In this document: positions 1 to 8,957 of the stretch, in pieces
How positions within the stretch are numbered: position 1 is the stretch's first letter
Layout: each line of letters opens with the position of its first letter
From: Pseudomonadota bacterium
Lineage (GTDB): Bacteria > Pseudomonadota > Alphaproteobacteria > Rhizobiales > Beijerinckiaceae
Reading direction: 5' to 3'
Assembly: GCA_023386115.1 (NCBI GenBank)
Contig: JAEWKL010000901.1
Location: 1 to 10,796 of the forward strand
DNA: 10,796 nt
Position numbers and translations under genes: made by a program
The notes under the pieces: generated by a model
What the model saw: the letters and a program-made list of their open reading frames with translations, nothing else
What the model was told of the DNA's origin: nothing
Database searches by the model: none

Positions 1-163
1 GGCCCGCCGCGCGCATGGAGCGCGCGGCCTCCCGCAGGGCCTCGTCCTTGGCCGGGCCTGGGACCAACGCCATCCGTCGGGCGGCAGCGCGGGCGCGCCG
101 GCCGATCTCGCGCATCAGCGCGTCGACATCCTCGGGACGGGGCTTCAGGCTCAGCACGGACAC
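1..163 (-). CDS. proA: Gamma-glutamyl phosphate reductase, N-terminal fragment
   Basis: The reverse strand encodes VSVLSLKPRPEDVDALMREI followed by an Arg/Ala-rich helix (GRRARAAARR) and then PAKDEALREAARSMRAAG, running off the left edge. This matches the start of ProA (glutamate-5-semialdehyde dehydrogenase), the NADPH-dependent second step of proline synthesis from glutamate, in which an 'IG..AR.A.R.LA....KN.AL' helix opens the Rossmann domain. Only about 54 of the usual 420 or so residues are present, so no catalytic residue is visible. I chose the GTG at 163-161 because a GGGA lies about 10 bases upstream; a GTG at 172-170 in the same frame is an alternative, but its GGGA would be too close. 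The frame is open back to the lepA stop, so a longer N-terminus cannot be excluded. It sits about 90 bases after lepA on the same strand and may be cotranscribed. Family call from motif memory only. Confidence 0.72.
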   Translation of the reverse strand, partial: MSVLSLKPRPEDVDALMREIGRRARAAARRMALVPGPAKDEALREAARSMRAAG

Positions 164-253
164 GGTCGTCACATCCCGGCCGCCGCGATGCGGCGGCTCA
201 TCCTCTTGCGGGTGCTCCTCATCGCACGCCGCGCCGGAGAGCGGCAAGCCGCG

Positions 254-2059
254 TCAGCTGTCCATCTTGAGGGCGGCGATGAACGCCTCCTGCGGGATCT
301 CGACCTTGCCGAACTGGCGCATGCGCTTCTTGCCCTCCTTCTGCTTGTCGAGGAGCTTGCGCTTGCGGGAGATGTCGCCGCCGTAGCACTTGGCGGTGAC
401 GTCCTTCGACAGGGCCCGGATGGTCTCGCGGGCGATGATCTTGCCGCCGATCGCCGCCTGGACCGGGATCTGGAAGAGGTGGCGCGGGATCAGGTCCTTC
501 AGCTTCTCGCACATCGCCCGGCCGCGGCTCTCGGCGCGGGTGCGGTGAACCAGCATGGAGAGCGCATCGACCGGCTCGGCATTGACCAGGATTGACATCT
601 TCACGAGGTCGCCCTCCCGGTAATCCGAGATGTGGTAGTCGAACGAGGCGTAGCCTTTCGAGATCGACTTCAGGCGGTCGTAGAAGTCGAACACCACCTC
701 GTTCAGCGGCAGGTCGTAGACGACCATGGCGCGCTTGCCGACATAGTTGAGGTCGATCTGGGTGCCGCGCCGGTCCTGGCACAGCTTGAGCACGCCGCCG
801 AGATACTCGTCCGGCGTCATGATCGTGGCGCGGATCCACGGCTCCTCGATCGTATCGATCTTCATCACGTCGGGCATGTCGGCCGGGTTGTGCAGCTCGC
901 GCTGCTCCCCGTCCTGCATATTGAGGTGATAGACGACGCTCGGCGCGGTCGAGATCAGGTCGAGGTTGAACTCACGCTCCAGCCGCTCCTGGATGATCTC
1001 GAGGTGGAGCAGGCCGAGGAAGCCGCAGCGGAAGCCGAAGCCGAGCGCCGCGGAGGTCTCCATCTCGTAGGAGAACGAGGCGTCGTTGAGCCTGAGCTTG
1101 CCCATCGCGCCGCGCAAATTCTCGAAGTCGGCGGCGTCGACCGGGAACAGGCCGCAGAACACCACTGGCTGCACCGGCTTGAAGCCCGGCATCGCCTCCT
1201 TGGTCTGGCGCTTGTCCTCGGTGATGGTGTCGCCGACGCGGGTGTCCGCCACCTCCTTGATCGAGCCGGTGAAGAACCCGACCTCGCCGGGGCCGAGTTC
1301 GGCGACGTCCTGCATCTTGGGCCGGAACACGCCGAGGCGCTCGACGCCGTAGGCCGCATCCGCCCCCATCATGCGGATCGTCATGCCCTTCTTGAGCACG
1401 CCGTCGACGATGCGCACCAGCACGACGACGCCGAGATAGACGTCGTACCAGGAATCGACCAGCAGCGCCTTGAGCGGCGCCGCCCGGTCGCCCTTCGGCG
1501 GCGGCAGGCGGGTGACGATCGCCTCCAGCACCGCCTCGATGTTGACGCCGGTCTTGGCCGAGATCGGCACCGCGTCCTTGGCGTCGATGCCGATCACCTC
1601 CTCGATCTGCTCCTTGACCCGGTCGGGCTCGGCCGCCGGCAGGTCGATCTTGTTGAGGACCGGGACGATCTCGTGGTTGGCGTCGAGCGCCTGGTAGACG
1701 TTGGCCAGCGTCTGCGCCTCGACGCCCTGCGAAGCGTCGACGACGAGGAGCGAGCCCTCGCAGGCGGCAAGCGAGCGCGATACCTCGTAGGCGAAATCGA
1801 CGTGGCCGGGAGTGTCCATCAGGTTGAGGACGTAGTCGCGCCCGTCCTGCGCCTTGTACTCGAGGCGCACGGTCTGCGCCTTGATGGTGATGCCGCGTTC
1901 CTTCTCGATGTCCATCGAGTCGAGCATCTGCTCGCTCATGTCGCGCGCCGCGACCGCGCCGGTGATCTGGATCAGCCGGTCGGCGAGCGTCGACTTGCCG
2001 TGGTCGATATGGGCGACGATCGAGAAGTTGCGGATGTTGTCGATAGGGGACGCGGTCAT
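254..2059 (-). CDS. lepA: Elongation factor 4 (LepA, ribosomal back-translocase GTPase)
   Basis: The product is 601 residues, the usual LepA length (about 600). It is a translational GTPase that binds the ribosome and is thought to back-translocate or remodel stalled ribosomes and to assist 30S assembly. The G domain is complete: G1 AHIDHGKST at 16-24, the G2-region RGITIK at 55-60, G3 DTPGH at 82-86 and G4 NKID at 136-139. EF-G-like domains follow, and the LepA-specific C-terminal domain is clear at about 558-601 (YGGDISRKRKLLDKQKEGKK), which separates it from EF-G, TypA and TetM. The ATG at 2059-2057 is preceded by GGAGA about 11 bases upstream, and the protein starts at the normal family position. 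The upstream gap holds a possible promoter. It is followed on the same strand by proA. No frameshift or missing motif is seen. Confidence 0.97.
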   Translation of the reverse strand: MTASPIDNIRNFSIVAHIDHGKSTLADRLIQITGAVAARDMSEQMLDSMDIEKERGITIKAQTVRLEYKAQDGRDYVLNLMDTPGHVDFAYEVSRSLAACEGSLLVVDASQGVEAQTLANVYQALDANHEIVPVLNKIDLPAAEPDRVKEQIEEVIGIDAKDAVPISAKTGVNIEAVLEAIVTRLPPPKGDRAAPLKALLVDSWYDVYLGVVVLVRIVDGVLKKGMTIRMMGADAAYGVERLGVFRPKMQDVAELGPGEVGFFTGSIKEVADTRVGDTITEDKRQTKEAMPGFKPVQPVVFCGLFPVDAADFENLRGAMGKLRLNDASFSYEMETSAALGFGFRCGFLGLLHLEIIQERLEREFNLDLISTAPSVVYHLNMQDGEQRELHNPADMPDVMKIDTIEEPWIRATIMTPDEYLGGVLKLCQDRRGTQIDLNYVGKRAMVVYDLPLNEVVFDFYDRLKSISKGYASFDYHISDYREGDLVKMSILVNAEPVDALSMLVHRTRAESRGRAMCEKLKDLIPRHLFQIPVQAAIGGKIIARETIRALSKDVTAKCYGGDISRKRKLLDKQKEGKKRMRQFGKVEIPQEAFIAALKMDS

Positions 2060-2134
2060 CGTCTGGCTGTCTCCGGCGCGCAGGCGCGGCAGGGGACGCG
2101 GCGCACGGGGGTTTTCGGAAATCCTCGAAGGCGC

Positions 2135-2163
2135 GAGATAGCAGCGGGTCAGGCCGGCAACAA
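2135..2163 (-). promoter_or_regulatory. Possible sigma-70-type promoter for lepA
   Basis: On the reverse strand TTGTTG (2163-2158) and TATCTC (2140-2135) are separated by exactly 17 bases, placing a start about 70 bases before the lepA ATG. Each hexamer matches the sigma-70 consensus at only 3 of 6 positions, so this rests mainly on spacing and location. The -35 element falls inside the weak hairpin at 2153-2176. Confidence 0.3.
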
Positions 2164-2176
2164 GGCGGCTGCCGGC
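2153..2176 (-). terminator. Weak hairpin after the FAD oxidase gene
   Basis: GCCGGCA and TGCCGGC form a perfect 7-bp stem around a 10-base loop, 34 bases beyond the oxidase stop codon. No T run follows on the reverse strand, so it is at best an inefficient or Rho-assisted terminator. It may simply reflect high GC content. Confidence 0.25.
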
Positions 2177-2209
2177 CGCGGCTGCGTCAGGACGGGGGCG
2201 TAGCCCGCC

Positions 2210-3295
2210 TCATGCCCCCAGCCGGTCCGCCACGTCCTCCGCCAGCGACAGGCTCGAGGTCAGCCCCGGGCTCTCGATGCCGAAGAGATGCACCAGCCCC
2301 GGCAGCCCGTGCTCGGCCGGGCCGTCGATGAGGAAGTCGGCAGCCCCCTCCCCCGGGCCAGACAGTTTCGGACGGATGCCGGCATAGTCGGGCACCAGCG
2401 CCCCGTCGGGGAGCGCGGGCCAATACCGGCGGATGGCGGCGTAGAACAAGGCGCCGCGGCCGGGATCGACCTCATAGTCGGGCGCCTCGATCCACTCGAC
2501 GTCGGGGCCGAAGCGCATCCGGCCGGCGAGGTCGAGGGTCAGGTGGATGCCCAATCCCCCCTCGACCGGGGCGGGATAGATCAGCCGCGAGAAGGCGGGG
2601 CGCCCGGTGCAGCCGAAATAATTGCCCTTGGCCAGTACCAGGCGCGGCACGCGGGCCTCCGGATAGCCCTCGGTCGCCCGGGCAAGGGTCTGCGCGCCGA
2701 AGCTCGCGGTGTTGACGACGGCATCGACCGCGAGTTCGTCGTCGCCGAAATGGGCGGTCCAACCCTCCGCCGAGCGGGTCAGGCGGGTGATCGGAGTGTT
2801 GAAGGCCAGCGCACCGCCCGCCTCCTCGATGTCGCCCTGAAGCGCCAGCATCAGGGCGTGGCTGTCGACGATGCCGGTCTCGGTCGAGAGGAGGGCCGCG
2901 TTGCAGGTCAGGTTCGGCTCGAGCCGCCGGGCCTGGGTGCCGTCGAGGAGCGACAGGCCCTCGACGCCGTTCTCCAGCCCTTGCGCGTGGATCGCCGCGA
3001 TCTTGGCGCCCTCGGGCTCGGTCGCCGCGACGATCAGCTTGCCGATCTTGGCGTGGGGCACCCCGTGGCTCTGGCAGAAGGCGTAGAGCCGGCGCCGGCC
3101 CTCGACGCAGTGGCGCGCCCGTGACGAGCCCGTCGGGTAGTACATCCCGGCATGGATCACCTCGGAATTGCGCGAGGACACGCCGGTCCCGATGCCGCCC
3201 TCCGCTTCCGCCACGATCACCTCGTGGCCGCGCAGGGCCAGCTCCCGACCGATCGCGAGGCCGACCACGCCGGCACCGACGACGAGCACCATCAT
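2210..3295 (-). CDS. FAD-dependent oxidoreductase, L-2-hydroxyglutarate oxidase/dehydrogenase-like
   Basis: The 361-residue protein belongs to the DAO superfamily. It begins with a Rossmann FAD site (GAGVVG at 7-12, with the ribose-binding acidic residue at Glu30). The segment SSRNSEVIHAGMYYP (40-54), then CVEGRRRLY, is typical of the L-2-hydroxyglutarate dehydrogenase/LhgO branch, as is the C-terminal GIESPGLTSSLSLAEDVA (339-356) that closes over the flavin. In that branch the enzyme oxidises L-2-hydroxyglutarate to 2-oxoglutarate, passing electrons to oxygen or quinone. The length is slightly below LhgO (about 400), so a related 2-hydroxyacid or amine substrate is possible and I give no gene symbol. 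GGAGGAG lies 6 bases before the first ATG, a strong ribosome binding site that fixes the start. It is only 45 bases beyond the pckA terminator on the same strand, with no clear promoter between, so it may depend on read-through. Confidence 0.83.
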   Translation of the reverse strand: MMVLVVGAGVVGLAIGRELALRGHEVIVAEAEGGIGTGVSSRNSEVIHAGMYYPTGSSRARHCVEGRRRLYAFCQSHGVPHAKIGKLIVAATEPEGAKIAAIHAQGLENGVEGLSLLDGTQARRLEPNLTCNAALLSTETGIVDSHALMLALQGDIEEAGGALAFNTPITRLTRSAEGWTAHFGDDELAVDAVVNTASFGAQTLARATEGYPEARVPRLVLAKGNYFGCTGRPAFSRLIYPAPVEGGLGIHLTLDLAGRMRFGPDVEWIEAPDYEVDPGRGALFYAAIRRYWPALPDGALVPDYAGIRPKLSGPGEGAADFLIDGPAEHGLPGLVHLFGIESPGLTSSLSLAEDVADRLGA

Positions 3296-3340
3296 CGGCC
3301 GCTCCTCCCTTCAGATTTCTTCGTTTGAGCTTGTACAACG

Positions 3341-3372
3341 AAAAAGGGCCCCTCTCCGGGGAGAGGGGCCCT
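3341..3372 (-). terminator. Strong rho-independent terminator of pckA
   Basis: The arms AGGGCCCCTCTC (3345-3356) and GAGAGGGGCCCT (3361-3372) form a perfect 12-bp stem with a 4-base loop. Read on the reverse strand, the stem ends in a run of five T residues. It begins 20 bases after the pckA stop codon. There is no T run on the other strand, so it acts leftward only. Confidence 0.9.
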
Positions 3373-3392
3373 CTGGTGACCGCTCGCGCGCG

Positions 3393-5003
<1,611 letters not shown>

Positions 5004-5025
5004 GCCTGTTCCTCCTGGCGCCGAC

Positions 5026-5034
5026 CGTGGATAA
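5026..5034 (-). promoter_or_regulatory. Single DnaA-box-like site in the pckA leader
   Basis: TTATCCACG on the reverse strand matches 8 of 9 positions of the DnaA box TTATCCACA. It lies 23 bases upstream of the pckA start codon, inside the predicted untranslated leader. I see no second box nearby and no AT-rich unwinding element, so it is not an origin. A chance match is quite possible. Confidence 0.2.
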
Positions 5035-5162
5035 CCCGGCCGTCTGCCGGTCCGGATCGGGCCGATTGACTTCACCCACGCGTCCGGCGCGGCGACCGTG
5101 TCTGTCCTAGCAGGCCGCTCGCCCCCGCGCCGAGGCCGATCAAGGAACCTCGGTGGGCTGCT

Positions 5163-5191
5163 TTAGTAGGTGGCGAAACTTCACGGTTCAA
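5163..5191 (-). promoter_or_regulatory. Likely pckA promoter
   Basis: On the reverse strand TTGAAC (5191-5186) and TACTAA (5168-5163) are separated by exactly 17 bases. This is the most AT-rich part of the gap between the HugZ-like gene and pckA. Transcription would start near 5156, giving a leader of about 150 bases before the GTG. The match is partial (4 of 6 and 3 of 6), so the call rests on spacing, position and local base composition. I did not identify a ChvI operator. Confidence 0.45.
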
Positions 5192-5232
5192 TCGAATTCG
5201 CGTCGCGTCGCCGTGACAAGCTCGACTTTGTG

Positions 5233-6000
5233 TCATGAGTTGGGGACAGCCCGCGCCTTGGCCGCCATCGCCACGAGGACGGGACGCAAGGCGGCAGGAC
5301 TGGCCAATCGCTCCGGGAATGCGACCCGGGCGGTGCGGTCGCCGGCCATCAGGTCCAGGCCCTCCGGATCGAAGCCGGTCAGCCGCCACGGCCCCGGCTC
5401 CTCCTCGGCGAGCCGCGTGGCGTAGAGCGCCACGGCATCGGCATGGTCCTCGTTCATGTGGGCGACGGCGCCGGGCTCGGACTCGGCGAGGGCCTCCAAA
5501 CCGGACAGGTCCGTGAGGAGTTCGTCCGGCTTCAGCGTCGCCGCCTTCGCGAAGCCGCCATTGAGGTGGCCGGCCCGGACCTCGAGGCGGAAGAACGCGA
5601 AGTCCGGGAAATCGGCGTAGAGCGCCGCCTTCGGATGGCGGGCGAGGAAGCGGGACCGCACCCGCGCCTCGTCGCTGCGCTGGGCGGTCCCGGTCACGGT
5701 GAGGCGCGGATGGGCGAGCGGGTCGCCCTTGCCGCCGGAGCTGAGCAGCAGCGAGCCGCGCGGATCCGCCTCCAGGTTGAGGGTATGGGCCGAGAGACGT
5801 GAGAGCAGCAGGAGCGGCTTCCCGTCGAGATCCGTCGCCACGGTGACGAGCGACGCGAAGGGCGCGCCGCCCTCCCGCTCCAGGGTCGCGAGAGCGCCGG
5901 AGCGCACTTTTCGCAGCAAGGACTTGGCGAGGCCGACGGCATCGAACGGCGCCTCGGCGGCGGGCAGCGGCGCCGCCTGCTTCCTCTCTCCCTCCGCCAT
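5233..6000 (-). CDS. HugZ-like FMN-binding split-barrel protein with DUF2470 domain
   Basis: The 255-residue protein has two parts. Residues about 20-155 resemble the pyridoxamine 5'-phosphate oxidase-like split barrel: a helix (LAKSLLRKVRSGALATL), a strand run APFASLVTVATDLDGKPLLLLSRLSAHT, and later PRLTVTGTAQ and GHLNGGFAKA. Residues about 165-250 are a DUF2470 domain opening with HMNEDH at 181-186. This architecture is that of the HugZ/HutZ haem-utilisation family and of many uncharacterised 'PNPOx-related FMN-binding' proteins. Family knowledge suggests a haem- or flavin-binding redox role in the cytoplasm; true haem oxygenase activity cannot be inferred from sequence alone. The ATG at 6000-5998 follows a purine-rich GAGGGGGCGAGGGC. 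It is divergent from chvI and 229 bases upstream of pckA on the same strand; the likely pckA promoter lies between, so cotranscription with pckA is not required. Confidence 0.83.
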   Translation of the reverse strand: MAEGERKQAAPLPAAEAPFDAVGLAKSLLRKVRSGALATLEREGGAPFASLVTVATDLDGKPLLLLSRLSAHTLNLEADPRGSLLLSSGGKGDPLAHPRLTVTGTAQRSDEARVRSRFLARHPKAALYADFPDFAFFRLEVRAGHLNGGFAKAATLKPDELLTDLSGLEALAESEPGAVAHMNEDHADAVALYATRLAEEEPGPWRLTGFDPEGLDLMAGDRTARVAFPERLASPAALRPVLVAMAAKARAVPNS

Positions 6001-6312
6001 GCCCTCGCCCCCTCGCCCCGCGCGCGTCGTGCTCTACCTTGGCGCTGTCGCGCAGACCCGTCCAGGCCGCGCGACGCCGCGGCTCGCGCCTCCGGACTCG
6101 ACCTTGTCTGTGGCGGTCTCGCCACGGGTGCTCGCTTTTTCGGCGGGATGGCCTTAAGGGAGTCCAAATCGTGGCGTCGCGGCCACTGTCCAGCCTTTAT
6201 TGAGGACCGGGGCCGCGTCACCCGAGATCTGCCCCGGAACCGGGTCCAGTCGGGTAGCGTTCAGCAGGGCCGGTGCGTCCTGCGGGCGACGCCCGCGCCC
6301 CAGGGAATGCCC
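6001..6312. other. Divergent intergenic region between HugZ-like gene and chvI
   Basis: No gene is supported in these 312 bases. The chvI reading frame stays open back to 6148, but that extension lacks family resemblance and the ribosome binding site favours 6313. The region must carry the promoters of both divergent genes, yet I found no convincing -35/-10 pair on either strand. Two short inverted repeats share the GTGGC half: GTGGCG/CGCCAC (6110-6125, 4-base loop) and GTGGC/GCCAC (6171-6186). A T5 run at 6136-6140 follows the first at a distance of 10 bases, too far for a normal terminator. Confidence 0.5.
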
Positions 6313-7029
6313 ATGCCGACCATCGCCCTCGTCGATGACGACCGCAACATCCTGACCTCCGTGTCGATCGCCCTGGAGACCGAGGGCTACCGGATCCAGA
6401 CCTATACCGACGGCGCCTCCGCCCTCGACGGGCTGAAGCACTCGCCGCCCGACCTCGCGATCTTCGACATCAAGATGCCGCGCATGGACGGGATGGAGCT
6501 CTTGCGCCGCCTGCGCCAGAAATCCGACCTGCCGGTGATCTTCCTGACCTCGAAGGACGAGGAGATCGACGAGCTGTTCGGCCTGAAGATGGGCGCCGAC
6601 GACTTCATCCGGAAGCCGTTCTCGCAGCGCCTCCTGGTCGAGCGGGTCAAGGCCGTCCTGCGCCGCTTCGCCGCCAAGGAGGCCGGGCCCGGCGCCTCGG
6701 CCCGCGAGGCGGAGGCGGCGGCCGCCCGCTCGCTGGAGCGCGGCCAGCTGATGATGGACCCGGAGCGCCACACCTGCACCTGGAAGGGCGAGCCGGTGAC
6801 GCTGACCGTGACCGAGTTCCTGATCCTGCAGGCGCTCGCCCAGCGCCCCGGCGTCGTGAAGAGCCGCAACGCCCTGATGGATGCGGCCTACGACGACCAG
6901 GTCTACGTCGACGACCGCACCATCGACAGCCACATCAAGCGCCTGCGTAAGAAGTTCAAGGTGACCGACAACAGCTTCGACATGATCGAGACGCTGTACG
7001 GCGTCGGCTACCGCTTCAAGGAAATGTAA
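6313..7029 (+). CDS. chvI: Two-component response regulator ChvI (OmpR/PhoB class)
   Basis: The 238-residue protein has an N-terminal receiver domain and a C-terminal OmpR-type winged helix. Receiver residues are intact: acidic pocket Asp8-Asp10, phosphoacceptor Asp52 (FDIKMPRMDG), switch Thr79 and Lys101 (KPFS). The DNA-binding domain spans about 135-235 (LTVTEFLILQALAQRPG, then DDRTIDSHIKRLRKKFK). MPTIALVDDDRNILTSVSIALE and GLKMGADDFIRKPFSQRLLVERVKA are almost identical to rhizobial ChvI, so the assignment is specific. ChvI controls envelope, exopolysaccharide, motility and carbon genes after phosphorylation by ChvG. I chose the ATG at 6313 over 6307 because AGGGA (6302-6306) is 6 bases from the former and abuts the latter, and ChvI homologues start M-x-T-I-A-L-V. 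It opens a rightward run of five genes, with chvG 58 bases downstream. Confidence 0.96.
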   Translation: MPTIALVDDDRNILTSVSIALETEGYRIQTYTDGASALDGLKHSPPDLAIFDIKMPRMDGMELLRRLRQKSDLPVIFLTSKDEEIDELFGLKMGADDFIRKPFSQRLLVERVKAVLRRFAAKEAGPGASAREAEAAAARSLERGQLMMDPERHTCTWKGEPVTLTVTEFLILQALAQRPGVVKSRNALMDAAYDDQVYVDDRTIDSHIKRLRKKFKVTDNSFDMIETLYGVGYRFKEM

Positions 7030-7087
7030 GACACTTGACCGTCAGCGACTTCGATTTCAGAGACCTGGCTTCCAGAGATTGGCCCGC

Positions 7088-8941
7088 GTGAGCGACGGAT
7101 CGGCTCTCGGCGCCGTGCGCCGCCTGCTTGCCAGCAGGGGATCGGTCAAGCGCCGCTTCCTCGGCGGCTCAGGCCCGAAGCCGTCGAGCGAGATCGACCC
7201 GGATGCGGAGGCCACGCGCGAGCCGTTCGGCCTGCGGACGGTCCGGCGCTGGGTCGCGCAGCGCTTCGCCTCGAGCCTGACCCGGCGCATCGTGGTCCTG
7301 AACCTCGCCGGGCTGATCGCGCTGCTCCTCGGCTTCCTCTACCTCAACCAGTTCCGCCAGGGGCTGATCGAGGCCCGGGTGCAGAGCCTGCTCACGCAGG
7401 GCGACATCATCGCCGGCGCCATCGCGGCCTCGGCGACCGTCGATACCGACGCGATCACCATCGATCCCGACCGCCTGCTTCAGCTCCAGGCCGGCGAGGG
7501 CGGCGCCTTCAGCGACGAGACCCCGTCGGGGCTCGAATTCTCCCTCAACCCGGAGCGGGTGGCCCCGCTCCTGCGCCGCCTGATCACGCCGACCGGCACC
7601 CGCGCCCGGGTCTATGACCGGGACGGCACGATGCTGATCGATTCGCGCGGCCTCTACATCCGGGGCGACCTCAGCCGCGACCCGCCCCCGACGCGCAAGG
7701 AGTCCCTAAGCCTGATCGAGCAGGCCTGGAACGCCCTGCGCGCCCATGTGCCGGGTCTCGGGCGCCCCTCGTCCGCCGACGAGCCGGGCCCGGCCGACGG
7801 GCGCACCCTGCCGGAGGTGCAGCGCGCGCTGGCTGGCGCTCGCGGCACGCTGGTGCGCCGCAACGGCCCGGGCGAGACCATCGTGTCGGTGGCGGTGCCG
7901 ATCCAGCGCGGCCGCACCGTCCGGGGCGCCCTCCTGCTCTCGACCCAGGAGGGCGACATCGACAAGATCATCGCGGCGGAGCGCTTCTCGCTGCTGCAGG
8001 TGTTCATCATCGCCGCCCTCGTGATGGTGGTGCTGTCGATGCTGGTCGCCGGCCAGATCGTCGGCCCGGTCGGGCGGCTGGCGGAGGCCGCCGAGCGGGT
8101 ACGGACCGGCATCAAGTCGCGTCAGGAGATTCCCGACTTCACCCGGCGCACCGACGAGATCGGCCACCTCTCGGGGGCTTTGCGCGACATGACCCAGGCG
8201 CTCTACCGCCGCCTCGACGCGATCGAGAATTTCGCCGCCGACGTCTCGCACGAGCTGAAGAACCCCCTCACCTCGCTGCGCAGCGCCGTCGAGACCCTGC
8301 CGCTGGCCAAGACCGACGAATCGCGCGGCCGGCTGATGCAGGTGATCCAGCACGACGTGAAGCGCCTCGACCGGCTGATCAGCGACATCGCCGACGCCTC
8401 GCGCCTCGACGCCGAGCTGGCCCGGGCCGAGGCGGGCCGCGTCGACCTGAAGAAGCTCATCACCACCGTGGTGTCGGTGGCCAACGAGCGCCGGCGTAGG
8501 GGCGACGCCGCCATCGACCTGACGGTCGAGCCGGCGCCGGCGGGCATCGAGGACCCGTTCGCGATCCTCGGCCACGACAGCCGGCTCGGCCAGGTGGTCA
8601 ACAACCTGCTCGACAATGCCCGCTCGTTCTCGCCGAAGGGCGCCAGCGTGCGGGTGACCCTTCGGCGCCGGCGCAACGCCGTCGAGCTCACCGTGGAGGA
8701 TGACGGACCGGGCATTCCGCCCCATGCCCTCGAGCGGATCTTCGAGCGCTTCTACACCGACCGGCCGGAACAGGGCTTCGGACAGAATTCGGGCCTCGGC
8801 CTCTCGATCTCGCGCCAGATCGTGCAGGCCCATCGCGGCACGATCCGGGCCGAGAACCGCCTCGGGCCGCTCGGCGAGGACGGCGAGCCGGCAGTGCTGG
8901 GTGCCCGCTTCATCGTCCGCATCCCGGCCCAGAGCCGCTGA
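7088..8941 (+). CDS. chvG: Membrane sensor histidine kinase ChvG (ExoS)
   Basis: The 617-residue product is the kinase partner of ChvI. From the N-terminus: a cytoplasmic Arg-rich segment of about 67 residues, TM1 at about 68-89, a periplasmic sensor region to about 300, TM2 at about 302-325, a HAMP linker (to about 370), a HisKA dimerisation domain with phospho-accepting His388 (SHELKNPLTSL) and a HATPase domain with N box NNLLDN (505-510), DDGPGIP (538-544) and GLGL (569-572). In rhizobia the periplasmic region is held off by ExoR; no exoR is in this window. I chose the GTG at 7088; a TTG at 7079 in frame would add three residues but its AGAGA is too close, whereas AGAGA sits about 9-10 bases from the GTG. 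No strong ribosome binding site is visible, so the start is uncertain by a few codons. hprK starts 16 bases after the stop. Confidence 0.95.
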   Translation: MSDGSALGAVRRLLASRGSVKRRFLGGSGPKPSSEIDPDAEATREPFGLRTVRRWVAQRFASSLTRRIVVLNLAGLIALLLGFLYLNQFRQGLIEARVQSLLTQGDIIAGAIAASATVDTDAITIDPDRLLQLQAGEGGAFSDETPSGLEFSLNPERVAPLLRRLITPTGTRARVYDRDGTMLIDSRGLYIRGDLSRDPPPTRKESLSLIEQAWNALRAHVPGLGRPSSADEPGPADGRTLPEVQRALAGARGTLVRRNGPGETIVSVAVPIQRGRTVRGALLLSTQEGDIDKIIAAERFSLLQVFIIAALVMVVLSMLVAGQIVGPVGRLAEAAERVRTGIKSRQEIPDFTRRTDEIGHLSGALRDMTQALYRRLDAIENFAADVSHELKNPLTSLRSAVETLPLAKTDESRGRLMQVIQHDVKRLDRLISDIADASRLDAELARAEAGRVDLKKLITTVVSVANERRRRGDAAIDLTVEPAPAGIEDPFAILGHDSRLGQVVNNLLDNARSFSPKGASVRVTLRRRRNAVELTVEDDGPGIPPHALERIFERFYTDRPEQGFGQNSGLGLSISRQIVQAHRGTIRAENRLGPLGEDGEPAVLGARFIVRIPAQSR

Positions 8942-8957
8942 CGCAAGGGGTCGGATC

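Noticed and set aside
15..386. 123-codon plus-strand frame at the left edge
   Set aside because: It overlaps proA and the end of lepA on the other strand, and its product is Ser/Arg-rich without any recognisable motif.
632..2203. 523-codon open frame on the plus strand, antisense to lepA
   Set aside because: Its product is a low-complexity Asp/Arg/Val/Leu/His-rich string typical of the reverse complement of a high-GC gene. lepA on the other strand is intact and certain.
5004..5075. 24-residue N-terminal extension of PckA from an upstream ATG
   Set aside because: AGGAGG is 7 bases before the internal GTG at 5003, and starting there gives the exact family length and N-terminus.
6148..6312. 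55-residue N-terminal extension of ChvI
   Set aside because: The frame is open, but the residues do not resemble ChvI homologues and the AGGGA at 6302-6306 is correctly spaced only for the ATG at 6313.
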